Source of the DNA: Alectoria sarmentosa
Lineage: Eukaryota; Ascomycota; Lecanoromycetes; Lecanorales; Parmeliaceae
Direction: 5' to 3'
DNA: 64,000 bases
NCBI GenBank assembly: GCA_009733775.1
Contig: WOGZ01000008.1
Span: forward strand, 186,001-250,000
Under the pieces are notes generated by a model. The model saw only the letters and a list, made by a program, of their open reading frames with translations. It was not told the DNA's origin and did not search any database. Positions 30,817 to 42,937 of this stretch are shown here, piece by piece. A program made the translations under genes and the position numbers. Position 1 is the first letter of the stretch. The number at the start of each line of letters is the position of its first letter.

Positions 30817-33800
30817 ATGGCTGCTGCAAATGGCGCCGCTGGCGCGGCAGCGAAGACCCTGAAAATGGAGAATGCAAGAGACCTGATCTGTGTGAAAGAT
30901 CGCGGCTGACAGGCTACTTTACAGACCGAGAAGAGAGATACCCTGATTGAAATAGAAAAAAGATACCAAAAGAAATGGCGGGAAAGCAAAGTCTTCGACT
31001 CCAATGCTCCCACAACCTCCGAGATACCCACAGGCTCGATGTTTCCAACAGATTTGCGGAAGAAATACCCCAAACACTACGCCATTTTCGCATACCCTTA
31101 CACGAATGGCACTCTACATGTCGGGCACAGCTTCACCGTCAGCAAGGCCGAATTCACAGCTGGCTTCGCGAGAATGGAGGGAAAGAGAGTCTTGTTTCCT
31201 TTAGGGTTTCATATAACTGGCATGCCCATCAAAGCATGTGCGGACAAATTGACGGAAGACGTACGGAAGTTTGGACAGAACTTTGAGCGTTATGAGGACG
31301 AGGACCTCGATAGTACAGACCAGAAGGTGGCGGCGCCAGCGCCAACGCAGGCTGAGACAAAAGACGACATCACAAAGTTTACTTCGAAGAAGGGAAAGGC
31401 CGCAGCGAAAACTGTCAAGATGAAGTACCAGTTCCAGATCATGCTTGCTTTAGGAATTCCCAAAAAAGAGATACATAAATTCGCCGACGCACATTACTGG
31501 CTGCAATATTTTCCACCATTAATGAAACAAGATCTGAACAACTTTGGGGCTCGAATAGATTGGAGACGGTCAATGGTCACGACTGATGCGAATCCATACT
31601 ACGATGCTTTCGTACGATGGCAGATGAACCGTTTGTACGAGCTGAAGAAAATACAGTATGGTGTTCGGTATACAATTTATTCGCCAAAAGATGGTCAGCC
31701 GTGTATGGATCATGACAGGGCAGAGGGCGAAGGAGTAGCTCCACAAGACTACACTGCTCTCAAACTCAAAGTTAAGGAGTGGGCGCCGAAGGCTGCAGAA
31801 AAAATAAAGGGCAAGCTCCCAGATGGAGCGAACGTGTTCTTCGTCCCTGCAACTCTTCGGCCTGAAACAATGTACGGACAGACTTGCTGCTTTGTGGGAC
31901 CTAAGATCACCTATGGCGTGTTCAAAGTATCAGATAATGAATACTACGTAGTCACTAAACGGGCTGCTTGGAATATGGCATTTCAAGGAACCTTTTTCAA
32001 GAGTGACAGCTTTGCACGAGATGCTAGCGAGCTTCCTTCTATCCTCGAGCTGACCGGTGCGGAGGTGGTTGGTACCCTTGTCAACGCACCATTGTCGATA
32101 CATAAGCAAGGTGTGCGGATCTTGCCTATGGAATCTGTTCTTCCCTCCAAAGGCACCGGTGTTGTGACTTCTGTTCCTTCTGACAGCCCTGATGACTACG
32201 CTACGGTCATTGACCTGTCGAAGAAAGCCGAATACTACGGCATAAAGAAGGAGTGGGCTCAGCTCGAGATTGCACCCATCATTCAGACACCGTCATATGG
32301 GAATATCACAGCTAAGTTTCTTGTGGAGAAGATGAAGATCAACTCGCCAAAGGATGCAAAGCAGCTTGCAGAAGCGAAAGATCTGGCCTACAAGGAAGGC
32401 TACTACAAGGGTACAATGCTAATGGGCGACTGTAAAGGCGAATCCGTCGAAGCAGCGAAACCCAAAGTCAAAGCGGCGCTGATTGAGAATGGTGAAGCTT
32501 TCGAGTATGCAGAACCAAACGGTCATGTCGTCAGCCGCAGTGGTGACGAGTGCGTCACCGCATATCTTGGTCAATGGTTTTTGAACTACGGAGAGAACGA
32601 CCCCCAATGGCGAGATACTGTCCTCGACCATGTCAAGAACGATATGGAGACTTACAGCTCAGAAACACAGAACGGATTCGAAAAGAATCTTGAATGGCTC
32701 AATCGGTGGGCGTGTGCTAGAACATATGGGCTTGGGTCAAAGCTTCCTTGGGATCCCAAGTTCCTCGTGGAGAGCTTGAGCGACAGCACGATCTACATGG
32801 CCTACTACACGATCTCTCATCTACTACACGGCGACATTTTTGGCAAAACACCTGGAAAGCTGGACATCAAGCCACACCAGATGATAGATGAAGTCTGGGA
32901 CTATATATTCTGCCGGCGGGAACTCAGCGAGGAGCTGTTGAAAGATTGCGGTATCAAGAAAGCAGATCTGGAGACTATGAGGAGAGAATTCGAATATTGG
33001 TACCCTCTAGATATGAATAGCTCTGGCAAGGACCTCATCCCCAACCATCTCACGTTCTTCCTCTACATCCACGTCGCCCTTTTTCCCAAAGAGTTCTGGC
33101 CGCGAAGTGTACGGGCAAACGGACACTTACTGCTCAACGGCGATAAAATGAGCAAAAGTACGGGTAATTTCATGACCTTGAATGATGCGGTGAAGAAATA
33201 TGGCGCAGACGCTTGTCGGATAGCTCTAGCAGATGCCGGAGACGGAGTCGAAGACGCCAACTTCGAAGAGACTGTCGCCAACCAGATCATCTTGCGAATG
33301 TACACTCTCAAGGAATGGTGTGAGGAGGTCGTCAACGACAAGAACCTCCGAACAGGGGAAGCCAACGAACTCTGGGACCAGCTCTTCGACAATGAAATGA
33401 ACACCCTCGTCCACGAAGCCCGACAGCACTACGAAGCGTAAACTTTCCCCCCACTTAACCATCCCTTTCCAAAACCATACTAACAGCCCTCCAAACAGAC
33501 TCGACTTCAAAGTCGCCCTCAAATCCTCCCTCTACGACTTCACCTCCGCCCGCGACTTCTACCGCGAAGCTACCGCGGCCGCCTCCCTCCCCATGCACTC
33601 TTCCCTCATCCACAAATATATCACCTTGCAAGCCCTCCTAATCACCCCAATCGCTCCCCACTGGGCCGATTACATCTGGTCCGAAGTCCTCCAAAATTCT
33701 ACCCCAAGCACGATCCAAAACGCCCTCTGGCCCAACGTTCCCCTCCCCGATCCTTCGTTGACGGCGGCGAGAGAGTACGTAAGGTCTACGAGCAGCGCGA

Positions 33801-34351
33801 TAACGAGCGCGGAAGCGGCGCAGCAGAAGCGGAAGGAGAAAGGAAAATCCATCTCTTTCGATCCCAAACTGCCCAAAAAGCTCACGGTCTTCTACGCTGC
33901 TTCTTTCCCAGCCTGGCAAGATGCCTACCTCGAAATCGTCCGCGACTCCTTCAACGGCATGACTTTCGATGAGAAGAACCTCAACACCAAAGTCCAAGCC
34001 AAAGGCAAAGCGGAGATGAAGCGCGCTATGCCGTTCGTGCAACATCTCAAGAAACGCCTCATGGGTGGGGAGAGCCAGGAGGTGGTGTTTGATCGGAAAT
34101 TGGCGTTTGAAGAGGGAGAGGTGTTGGAGAAGATGGTTAGGGGGTTGAGGCGGACGACGGGCTGTAAGGTTGTTGAAGTTGTGAAAGTGGAGGGCGAGGA
34201 GGGGGAGAAAGTGGGTGCGGTGATGGTTGGAGAGGATAAAGGAGGGAAGAGAGAAGGGTTGCCCTCTGTGGCCGGGCAGGCGATGCCAGGGAGTCCAAGT
34301 TTTTATTTCGAGAATCTCAAGGGACAGGCTGGGTCCGACATGGTTGAATGA
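30817..34351 (+). CDS. CDC60: Cytosolic leucyl-tRNA synthetase
   Basis: Exons 30817-30873, 30925-33437 and 33499-34351 give 1,140 residues, close to the usual 1,090-1,130. LeuRS charges tRNA-Leu in the cytosol. Class I signatures are present: YTNGTLHVGHSFT (HIGH box, about residues 84-87) and DKMSKSTGN (KMSKS, about 760). The editing domain includes TLRPETMYGQT and SDSPDDYATV. The C-terminus carries the tRNA-binding extension of eukaryotic cytosolic enzymes. The first intron (30874-30924, 51 nt) is best read as GC-AG: exon 1 ends KTLKMEN and exon 2 begins TEKRDTLIEIE, which matches the family, and the only GT donors would leave an intron of 33-36 nt and add residues. A GGCTGAC branch precedes TTTACAG. 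The second intron (61 nt) is ordinary. Confidence 0.95.
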
Positions 34352-34657
34352 GTAGGTTCTGTCTTTTGAAGTGGTTGGCCAGAAGCGCATTTGCCTTCGT
34401 TGTAGCTAGCATATGATGGCCAATAGATAGATGAAAGCACTTTTGCTCTGGATATTTCCATGTTGGGTAGCCATGGAGGCTATCTGGGTATACATGATGC
34501 TCGCTAATCGAACTGACAGGAGACCCTCGGGTCCCAAACGCCAAATGGTATGCAGCCGCCAACAGTCCATTTTCAAGTACACTTGCAAATATATATCTCA
34601 GAAGCATGCACGCTAGGAAGCGAACACGTGCAAGAGACCCTGGGTATGTAACCGTAA
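34352..34657. other. Convergent 3' flanks of LeuRS and RabGAP genes
   Basis: No gene is seen; both polyadenylation regions should lie here. Confidence 0.4.
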
Positions 34658-37523
34658 TTAAGCCTCGATGGCTTTCCGTAGGTCTGTCCACTTCTGCTTC
34701 AAGCTATCGTATTCGCCGTTGATCTGGAGATTCGGTCAGTAAATTACACCTTCAGCTGTCATTAGTCAGTGGCATACCTCCGCAAACTGCATCTTCGTCT
34801 CCACCAGCGTCTTCTCCATATCCGCAATTTGCTCCTCCAAAGCTCGGTTTTCGTTTTGCACCTCTATATTCCTCTTCATGATTCGGTCCATCTCCTCCTT
34901 CAACCTCTGCTCAACCTCCTCAGGCTGCTTCTCGACCATACTCCTCAGCTCGTCTGTCTGACCCTTCAAACTCTCGACATTGTCATGCAACTCCTGATTT
35001 TCGACTTTGGTACGGACCAGTTCAGAAGCCATCTGCACATGTTCAGTATCGGACTTTTCCGTTCTTTCTTCCAGTGAGCGGACTTTGAGGGCGAGCAATG
35101 CGTTCGTTGAACGAAGCGTCTCGAGTTCGGCTTCTCTTTCCCTTTCGGATCGCTGCTTCTCTTCCCATTCTGACGTATAAGTTTTCAGCATCTCCGGAGT
35201 AATCCTGACAGCGCACGCATCTTGGACAAGGATATCGGCACGATAGATCTCTTTGTCAATACCACCACCTGAGCTGCCGAAGAAGCCTGACTCAAGCAAC
35301 GAGTTTGCTGACGGTGCCTGGTCTATGTAGACATCGAAAAGGCGGTCTTTCAAGAAATTTGTTAGACTCGACATGTCATTCATGCCAAGCAAGTTGTCTG
35401 CGTTCTTCTGCATCAGAGCTATCCCAAATTTCAGAATGGCACCTTCAAGGCCCTCGCTAAGGATGAGATCGTATACACGGAGGACCAGCTGGAGAGGAAA
35501 ACGGTAGGCAAATAGAGTGAGAAACCATTGCGTCGCATACAGTTGTGGGGCAACGCCTTTTCGATGGAGGTGGCAATACAACGCTGGTTCCATGTCTTCG
35601 AGTAACCTCTCGAATTGATAAAGATGCATATGAAGTCCAGGCATATCCTGTACGAACATGTCGCGAAGATGGTACTGATTCATCAGCCGAACCAGGAGGC
35701 AGAAAGCCTCTTCCTCCGGCATCTGGGAAAGCGTTAACCAAGGTTTCCTTGCTTCTCGTGGAGTCGCTTACATTGAAAAGCAGCGGCATTATCAAAAAGT
35801 TCATGCCTTGGGCGTAACCGACACCTTCATCAAACAAGGCATATGCTTTACAAACTCCGAACAGACCCTCCTGGAGCCCAGCAGCCACAGCATACTTCGA
35901 ATAGCTTGTCCGGGCCCCCAGATCTTTTCTGATGACTTTCTCCAATTTCTGCAAAGCGGCAGCCTCCTCCTTTGCTTTTTTCTTCCGTTCAGTTATCATT
36001 GCTGCCTGAAGCTGCTTCATGCTTTCGGCATCTTTTTCTGAATGCGAATGAGATGGCGAGGTCAAACCATTGGTTGCTGCAGTTGCCGGTGTCGATTGAC
36101 CAGAGTGCATCGACGATGCTGAAGATGCTACTGAGTGCTTTTCCTTGGCGCTGCCATTCATTGAGATGCTCACTGGCGGATGACCGTTTGATGCAGCTAT
36201 ATGGTCGCGATCTTTATCCGTACCCCGTACGACCAATTCTCGGTACACTCCTTCCAGTTCATCATTCTTACTCTGGGCCAGTACCTGCCAGACGACACCT
36301 CTTATTGCACTAGGGATGCCACTTGCTATAGCCATGCTGAGTTCCTCGGCGCTGGTCCTTGCGACTGCTGATGGCCCTTCATACACGACCGATTGCCACA
36401 AGTCCCAGTCCACAGGAGCTGCAGGATCAGTCATAGCTGAAGGCCCAGCTGATACACCGGACGCTGTTCCAGGAGCCAGGTTAGGATTGGTCGTGGATGT
36501 AATCAAATTGGCTGGTGGAGCAGTCGAGACCGGTGACTGTAGAGGACTGGCAGCACCAGCAATACCACCTTCCTTCTCGTCTACGATACTTGTTGGACTT
36601 CCAATACCAAGGCCAACGCTTGCACCACGCCCAATTAGCGCTGCAAGAGCCCCTCCGCTCCCCGTTGGCGACCCAACATCCTGTCCCTCGAGAGACTGTA
36701 CGCCCGCCTCTTCTCTCATCCGAAGCATCTTGAACCTGTCTCTTAGACTATTTCTTTGCCGTTTTGTACCGGTCGAATTGTCGGATTCTTGGCCTTCATC
36801 TAGCTTGCTCAGCATAAGCTCCGGATTCGAGCCAATCGAGGCTACAGAAGTGACCGTGTTACGCCTGTCACGGAGAGTTGGTAGCTGACTAGGAGGTGCA
36901 GCAGTATCTTTGGTTCCAGAAGTGCTCCTCGACAGCCAGGAGAAACTCATGCCTAGTTTCCTTGGCGGTGGAGCTGTGGAGGGTGTGGAGACCGTTGGTT
37001 TTGAGGCGGGAGGTGGGCCCCAAGGTATCGATGGAAGGTTTCCAGACAGGCCCTGTGATCGGAATGGGAGTTTTGGAGGGGAAGTGGCCATGTTTCTCTC
37101 GGTCGATGTTGTAGCTGTAGAGTCTGATCGTATTGAAGTGGCGTCATTTGTCCCGTCAAGTTGCACATTGTCGAGGGAGGATGTCGATAAACGGTGCGCA
37201 GTGAGCAACGGAGATTTGTTTGGATTATTTCCAGTGTCTGGAATGGGTGCCTCTTGTTTAGGTACCGGTGTTTTTTCTGAGGACTGTATTTCAGACCCAC
37301 GGGGGGTTAGTGGAGATGAGGGTGGTCGATGATCGGTTAGAGAGCGAGTAGATCCAGACGAGTGCTGGGACTGGGGCCGATCGGTAATATCTTGCGCATC
37401 CTCGAATGTATCCTATTACATTATTAGCTAGGATTGCTTCCCCTGAGGAAAGCAGAACCATGGCTTTACCCCTTCCCTGTCTGAACTGTCAGCACTCGAT
37501 GATATGGGGCCATTGTCGGCCAT
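34658..37523 (-). CDS. TBC-domain Rab GTPase-activating protein, GYP5-like
   Basis: Four exons, 37523-37470, 37412-35772, 35722-34778 and 34723-34658, all phase 0, encode 901 residues; introns are 57, 49 and 54 nt with standard ends. The N-terminal 380 residues are disordered, Ser/Pro-rich. The TBC domain spans about 383-695 and starts IPSAIRGVVWQVLAQ. It carries the arginine finger IRKDLGAR (about 509) and the glutamine finger GYAQGMN (about 549), so catalytic residues are intact. A Lys/Ser-rich insert lies between the first and second TBC motifs, as in Gyp5. A long coiled coil (about 750-885: EKQRSEREREAELETLRS through EEQIADMEKTLVETKMQF) follows. Gyp5 stimulates GTP hydrolysis by Ypt1/Sec4 in Golgi and exocytic traffic. 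The tiny last exon (INGEYDSLKQKWTDLRKAI) completes the coiled coil. Confidence 0.92.
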
Positions 37524-39579
37524 TGTGATGATTTGGTCGGGCCACAGCCAGCGTGATGAAGTATAGGGAGAGTTTGATAGTCTATGCAATTGGGCCTTGC
37601 TGCTCGGTCGTGCCTGCACGAACAAAGGGAAATTGGAAGCGAAACGTGATAAAAGATTCAAAGGGGCGGAATTGAAGCAGAGGAATTATGGCTTCTAGGG
37701 GTAGTTGCCCGTACTATGTTTGCACTCTACAGTAGTTGTAGGTGCCAAGTGGCAAATGTGTGTTTAAGCAGGTGCTGAAAGCTGATCAGTGCTAAGAAGT
37801 ACATTGACTCGATTGTATTCTCCGCATCCCTTTTAGGACAAGCGTCGGCGACCAACCGATGTTAAATTCGAAGCAAGGATTACTACATAGACGCAGACGC
37901 GCTCTTAATAGACACGCGACTTCAACTCTCACTATTTTTATTTCACGTTAGAGTCGCGTTGGTCTCTATCTGTTCAATGAAGACATCAATGATATTCCCT
38001 TCCGGTACTAATGAACAAAGCGAGACGCAAAGTCCAAAGACCGAAAAGTCCTAGATGTGCTTCTGGCATGCAACCACATCTCGATCTCCTTTCCCGTTAC
38101 AAGTTGCCCTCTTCGGCCTGCGGTCTTTCAATTGCATCAAACAGCGCTATCGAATCCGCTTCGCTGAAGCTATTAATGGACGGGAGCCTTAAAGGGGGTT
38201 TGGTTGAATAGTCTAGAGGGAAATAATGGGGCGACCCAGCAGCGGCCTCGTGAAGATCTGGAACAAGAATCCTCCCTCGCGGAATTGAAATAAAATATCA
38301 AACCTCGCAATTGCGTCCCGATCTCCTCCATCTTCATGTGGCTGGTCTTCAGCCTCTTCCAGATCGCCTCAGACCAAAAGTGGGCCCCTCAATGATTTCG
38401 ACTCCGCGATTCTTCAGATTAGTCACGTATGCGGCAGTGTGCCGGGTAAAGATCGCAGCATGCTGGACACAATATCCGCTGCAAGGACATACCAATTCTT
38501 GGATCTGGATCTTCCCGAGGCCAATCGCCCGCTCGTTAAAAGATGTCTTTACAAGTTCGTTTTCGGTGGCTCGATAGCCACACGACGGAAATCACAGAGG
38601 AGAAATAGCCAGAATGCTCTTGGTTATTGGAAATCAGAACTATTTCCAGAACAGACGTTCCTCATAGCCTGAGTCGCTGGTGAAGCCAAGGGATTATGGG
38701 AGGATGGAAGACATACTTCCCTTCGTCTGTCTGCAGATGGCCTCAGCTATATTGCAGCATCCAACCCTGTACACGTCTTCATACGTTCTTCGAAATACAT
38801 GAACTCAAACACCGGAGATCGACGAACAGGAAACCTGCTGCTAGGTCAGGATCGAAGAGACGGCAAGGAGGGCGGCTTTAGGGTGATAGTTTGCATGCTT
38901 TGGTTCAAAGGGGAAAAATGCAAGCAGGATGTCTGCCAATGCTTGAATCTGCGTGATGGCCCTGGGCTTCAGACTCCAAGATCTAGAAAGGTCCTTCAAC
39001 CCCGGAATTTACGCGAGGGCCGTGCAATAGAAATGGGAATAGGCGGTACTTTGTGCTTTGTTCGCAAGAGGAAATTGGGAAGCCTGGCATCACGAGCATT
39101 CAGATCCTGCTCTCGTTTCATTAAATCATTACAATAGGAGAGGTTTGACTGTGAGAGTATTCTTTCCGATCGAGATGAGATCCTAACCGAATCACAGAAA
39201 TCTGTTGACAATTGATGCCGGTCCTAGCTATCCTACCTCGTCCCTTGACCCAATGGTTTGCCAGTCGTCGATAGTGTAGGATCACGTGAAAGACTTCCTA
39301 CCGGCCGACGCTCGCCCGAGGAGACATTGGCCCATCGCATATTGTGAGGTATATAACAAGAATCGGATTCTGCGCAAAAATCAACGCTCGAACTTCGCAT
39401 CGCGACGTTTAGCTCACCTCCCGTATCCATCAGTTCATCACACATGAGCCGATATATTCCAGTTGCTCACACTTCCTCCAGATCAGAGCAAGCAGTCTTC
39501 AAAGTAATTGATGCTTCCCTCCTCTTTCTAATCAATGCAGGCTTCTTCGCTCCTATCTTACATTGAATTCATTGCCTCC
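37524..39579. other. 2-kb region without a supported gene
   Basis: Scattered frames on the plus strand at 38439-38672 (AARTYQFLDLDLPEANRPLV) and 38690-38990 (SLRLSADGLSYIAASNPVHV) have a coding-like composition but end in stops and do not join. A family is not recognised; the second fragment vaguely recalls a WD-repeat blade. A degenerate gene is possible. Confidence 0.3.
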
Positions 39580-41334
39580 TCAAAAGCTGTCCTCCGTGAT
39601 GCACCCGAGCGCATCAAGTAGGGACTTCCCCAAATATCCCTCCATCTTCTCGGTTTCTTCCAGTGTGTACTTCTTGTTCGCGGCTTCCACGCTCTTTTTG
39701 GTTGGCAGCTCCCAGATGGTGTCGAATGGCAGAAACGGCTGGATGGCCTTGAGCTTGTACTGGACAGTGTCGTTGGCAGGAACTCTTGGAAGTCCAGGGA
39801 AACGACGGAAGCCAGAGGTGTTTCGCTCATCGCCCTCCTCCTTCATCTCCTCGATACATGGCCACAATGGGTCTGGGCGCTCGACGGGAGGTTCATAAGT
39901 GCGCGCCCAGATGGATGGAAACACAAGTATAGCACAGTGATTCTTGTGCTCGAATGTTTTTCCTCTTAAGGCTGGTCCAATCTTGACGGGACGACCAGGA
40001 GGCGGTAGACGAGGATCGCGTGGTGAGGGAATCAACGCGTTCAACTTCCGCTGCTCCCCTGTCTTTTTGGCGTCTGCGCGGCCACCTTGGTGCCCCAGCC
40101 AATCCTTCAATGACTTGGGAACGACAGATGACCTCAAGAGATTCATTCTCTCGAGGCTTTCTTGCACTCGCTGCCACCTTTCTTTTTCAACAACCAGGTT
40201 ACTGCTCCACACCCTGGAGTTGGTATGGGATACCTCTGTGGGCAGCATCACATTATGGTTGGTGCGACGTGCTGGTGCCCGTGGGTCTGAGAACTCCGAC
40301 TGAAAAGGTCTCGCTGCCGGGTTCAACATATCTCTCCTTTGGGGTGCTTGACGTTGTGGACCTTGGAGGCCGGGAGTGGATGGCCTCGGTGCAGGAACCA
40401 GAGAGTCAGTGGTGTGAGGTGCGTCGGCTCGTGGATCTGGAATCTCGGAATGTGTCGCCATCTGTGGTGCACTTCGGGAGTTGTCGCTACCAATTGATGC
40501 ATTTGGGATTCGCAGTGTTAACCGCGGACGGGAATTTTCTTGGACTCTCTCCGCTGTAAGCTGTCAGTCAGATCCAACATTTTGTTACGGACTCTATGGA
40601 TACATACCTGGACTAGCGAATGCTTGCCTTTTCTTCCAAGCTACGGCTGGGGCTTGCTCTCGAGTAGAGTTCCACGGACTGAGGGCTGGAGCTCTTGCGT
40701 TCCAACGTGAAGTCGAGGGCTGGCTTGGACCTGTTGGTACAGAATCGAAGAATGGATCTCTCGAGCCCAAACGTGAGTTCGAGGGCTTGCTTTGATTGGC
40801 ACTCAACAAGTCAAGGTTCCTAGTGCTTGCATCCATCGGCGTAGTTGATAGTGTGCTCTGGTGATCAAAGAACGAAGCCAGGAACAAGTCTCGTGTACTT
40901 GGATCGGTGACAGCTGGGTCGAAGAATGCGTCTCCAGGATTCTGGTTCGAGAGCTGGCTTTGGTCACCAGTGAGGGAAGTCAAGGCTGTGTCTCTTGTGT
41001 TTGGACGCGACGTCGAGGACTGGCTCGGTCCAGCAGGAGTAGGGTTGAACCAAGAGTCTACCTTGTCCACAGGTGACATAGCCTGACTTAACGCGTCGAT
41101 GAAGGTTGAGTCAGGATACATGTTTGCATTTCCCCCTGGCAACGCCGTCTGGGTCACGGTGTTGACGAAGCAAGTGTCTGGGGATCTGTTTGTATCCATC
41201 CAGGGCGACGTGAATGCAGTACCCGGCGTTGTAAGTCCTTCGTCTGTTAGCCTTGTATGTCTCCGGTGTTTACTCTGTTTACCTTCGTATGGAATTTCTT
41301 CTGCCTCGCTTGCTTCTTGGAAGAAATTGTTCAT
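39580..41334 (-). CDS. Low-complexity protein with internal repeats, unknown
   Basis: Exons 41334-40608 and 40553-39580 join over a 54-nt intron (GTATGT..TTACAG with CTGACTGAC) to give 566 residues. I start at the ATG of MNNFFQEASEAEEIPY; an in-frame ATG at 41487 would add about 51 residues that look like leader sequence. The first half is Ser/Thr/Pro/Asp-rich and holds degenerate repeats built on the pattern G-P-S-Q-x-S-T-S-R-x-N and T-R-D-x-x-x-x-S/A (residues about 95-230). The second half is more ordered near its end (NHCAILVFPSIWARTYEPPV, YKLKAIQPFLPFDTIWEL). A 45-nt in-frame segment after EIPYEG begins GTAAAC and ends CGAAG or CTAACAG, so it could be an additional intron. No family recognised. 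Confidence 0.65.
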
Positions 41335-42299
41335 TTCGAGAAATTCTGTGGTTATTTGAACGCGAGACCGCGTATTTGACAGTGCTTTGTGCTGAGACAA
41401 TAGTGTTGTAATGATTGTGTCGTTGACAATCTGTGAGATGTGTTGGATGTTATTGTGTGGAGAGAAAGAGATGGAGTCAAAGAACAAATAGTGGGGATCA
41501 ATGAAGCCCCAAGGACGATAAGGACGCTAGTGGGGCTTGAATATGCACGGTATTCACTGCAGAATCAGGTGACTGGTGGTCTATGGCATTCATCGCAGCC
41601 CGGAGATGGTCTCTTCACCGCTTCACCGCCAGAAGGGAATGCACCGGAGAAGTCACGCGTTTCTCAGGCTCTTCTCCGCGACGAGCGGGCAGTATGTCAT
41701 TTATACTTGCATTTATCATTCATACTTGTTAGATTCATTTTAACACTTTGGATGTTGTGTAACGGGGAAGATCAGAGAACGCTTTTGAGGTGAAAGATAG
41801 ACGGGGAATCGAGGCAACCTTTGACCGGCTCCCGAGGTGTCACAAAGCTAGCTCATGCCCGTTCTCCGCCTTGGAACTTGTGACAGTCTACCCAGAAGAT
41901 TCAAGGGTGTGGTCTCGGTTGCAGAAGGTTGAACAGAGACGAGAACAAATGTATCTATTTAAAATATAGGAGAGAACGGCACTGTAGATTGAGAGTCTAT
42001 CATGCTTCTGATCTTCGCTCCTCTCATGAGCTCTGATCAAAGCTTGAGGACGCTTCATCTCGGGACAGTGATAAGGGGCTAGACAGATTTATGTCGACAT
42101 GATTTTTCCAAGAATATAACGCCTGTTTTGGCAAACCATTTACAAGGCACCTGACAATTTGTTTGGACCCCACAAACATGAAACGAGCGAATGAGGAGCT
42201 CGCGCGGTCCTAGCAAATATAGGTAGGGCTAGATCAGAGAGAATGAGAGCGTCTCAATTTGCCACCACCACCTTCACACCTACATCTATTGAAACAGCT
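41335..42299. other. Divergent intergenic region
   Basis: Promoters of the low-complexity protein (minus) and CTF8 (plus) must lie here. A plus-strand frame at 41440-41793 has no recognised content. Confidence 0.4.
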
Positions 42300-42716
42300 A
42301 TGCCTACCATACCCCTTCACACTTCTCCTGCCCAAGCAGCAGTAACAAATCCCACCAACCCGCTTCCGCAGCTGCTTCAAACACCAGGTGGACTTGCTAT
42401 TCTTGAAATTCAAGGCAGTATCAACCTTCCTGCCGCCTCATCTTCCTCTCCCACCATTTCCATTGGCCGCCTCGTCTTCCCAGACCACACCGCCAGCGGC
42501 TCGCCAGAGAACACATCCTGGACGAAGAGAGTCCACCTCTACGTTGGCCAGCATCAGCGACTAACAGGAGAAGTGAAGAAGCTACCAAACCCTGTGGCCG
42601 TCATCCGAAAGCGTGATAGCGGAGAGGCAACGGCTGAGGTTGATGGACTGGAGATAGCGGAGATCGTCTATTACAAAGTCATCTTTTCCAGTCGTCCTGA
42701 ACCTGTGGGGACGTGA
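42300..42716 (+). CDS. CTF8: Ctf8, subunit of the alternative RFC-Ctf18 clamp loader
   Basis: A single exon of 138 residues. Ctf8 with Dcc1 binds Ctf18-RFC, which loads PCNA during S phase and supports sister-chromatid cohesion. The family text is clear: LLQTPGGLAILEIQGSINLP near residues 25-45, IGRLVFPD, then VHLYVGQHQRLTGEVKKLP and IAEIVYYKVIFSSRPEP at the C-terminus. The start at 42300 (MPTIPLHTSP) is preferred over the in-frame ATG at 42243 because homologues begin M-P-x-x-P-L-H. Length is normal for the filamentous-fungal family. Confidence 0.93.
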   Translation: MPTIPLHTSPAQAAVTNPTNPLPQLLQTPGGLAILEIQGSINLPAASSSSPTISIGRLVFPDHTASGSPENTSWTKRVHLYVGQHQRLTGEVKKLPNPVAVIRKRDSGEATAEVDGLEIAEIVYYKVIFSSRPEPVGT

Positions 42717-42937
42717 AGGTGCAAGGTTTGTGTCTTGTCTCTTGAGGGACTGGTGACGCTATCTCCAGGCGTGCCAATTAAATAAATCGCGCCGACGCCG
42801 CGGCAAGAATATCGGCTCAGTATAGGCCTACTCAAACTCACCTTTCGACGAATTCAGCCTTGAGTAATTACGTATCGAACGCCTCCTTCTGGAAGATATC
42901 GATATCTCGAAAGGAAGCGAGGTCTACTAACGCAGCC

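Noticed and set aside
38690..39000. A WD-repeat-like fragment (SLRLSADGLSYIAASNPVHV).
   Set aside because: A single weak blade-like stretch without neighbours in any frame is not enough to name a gene.
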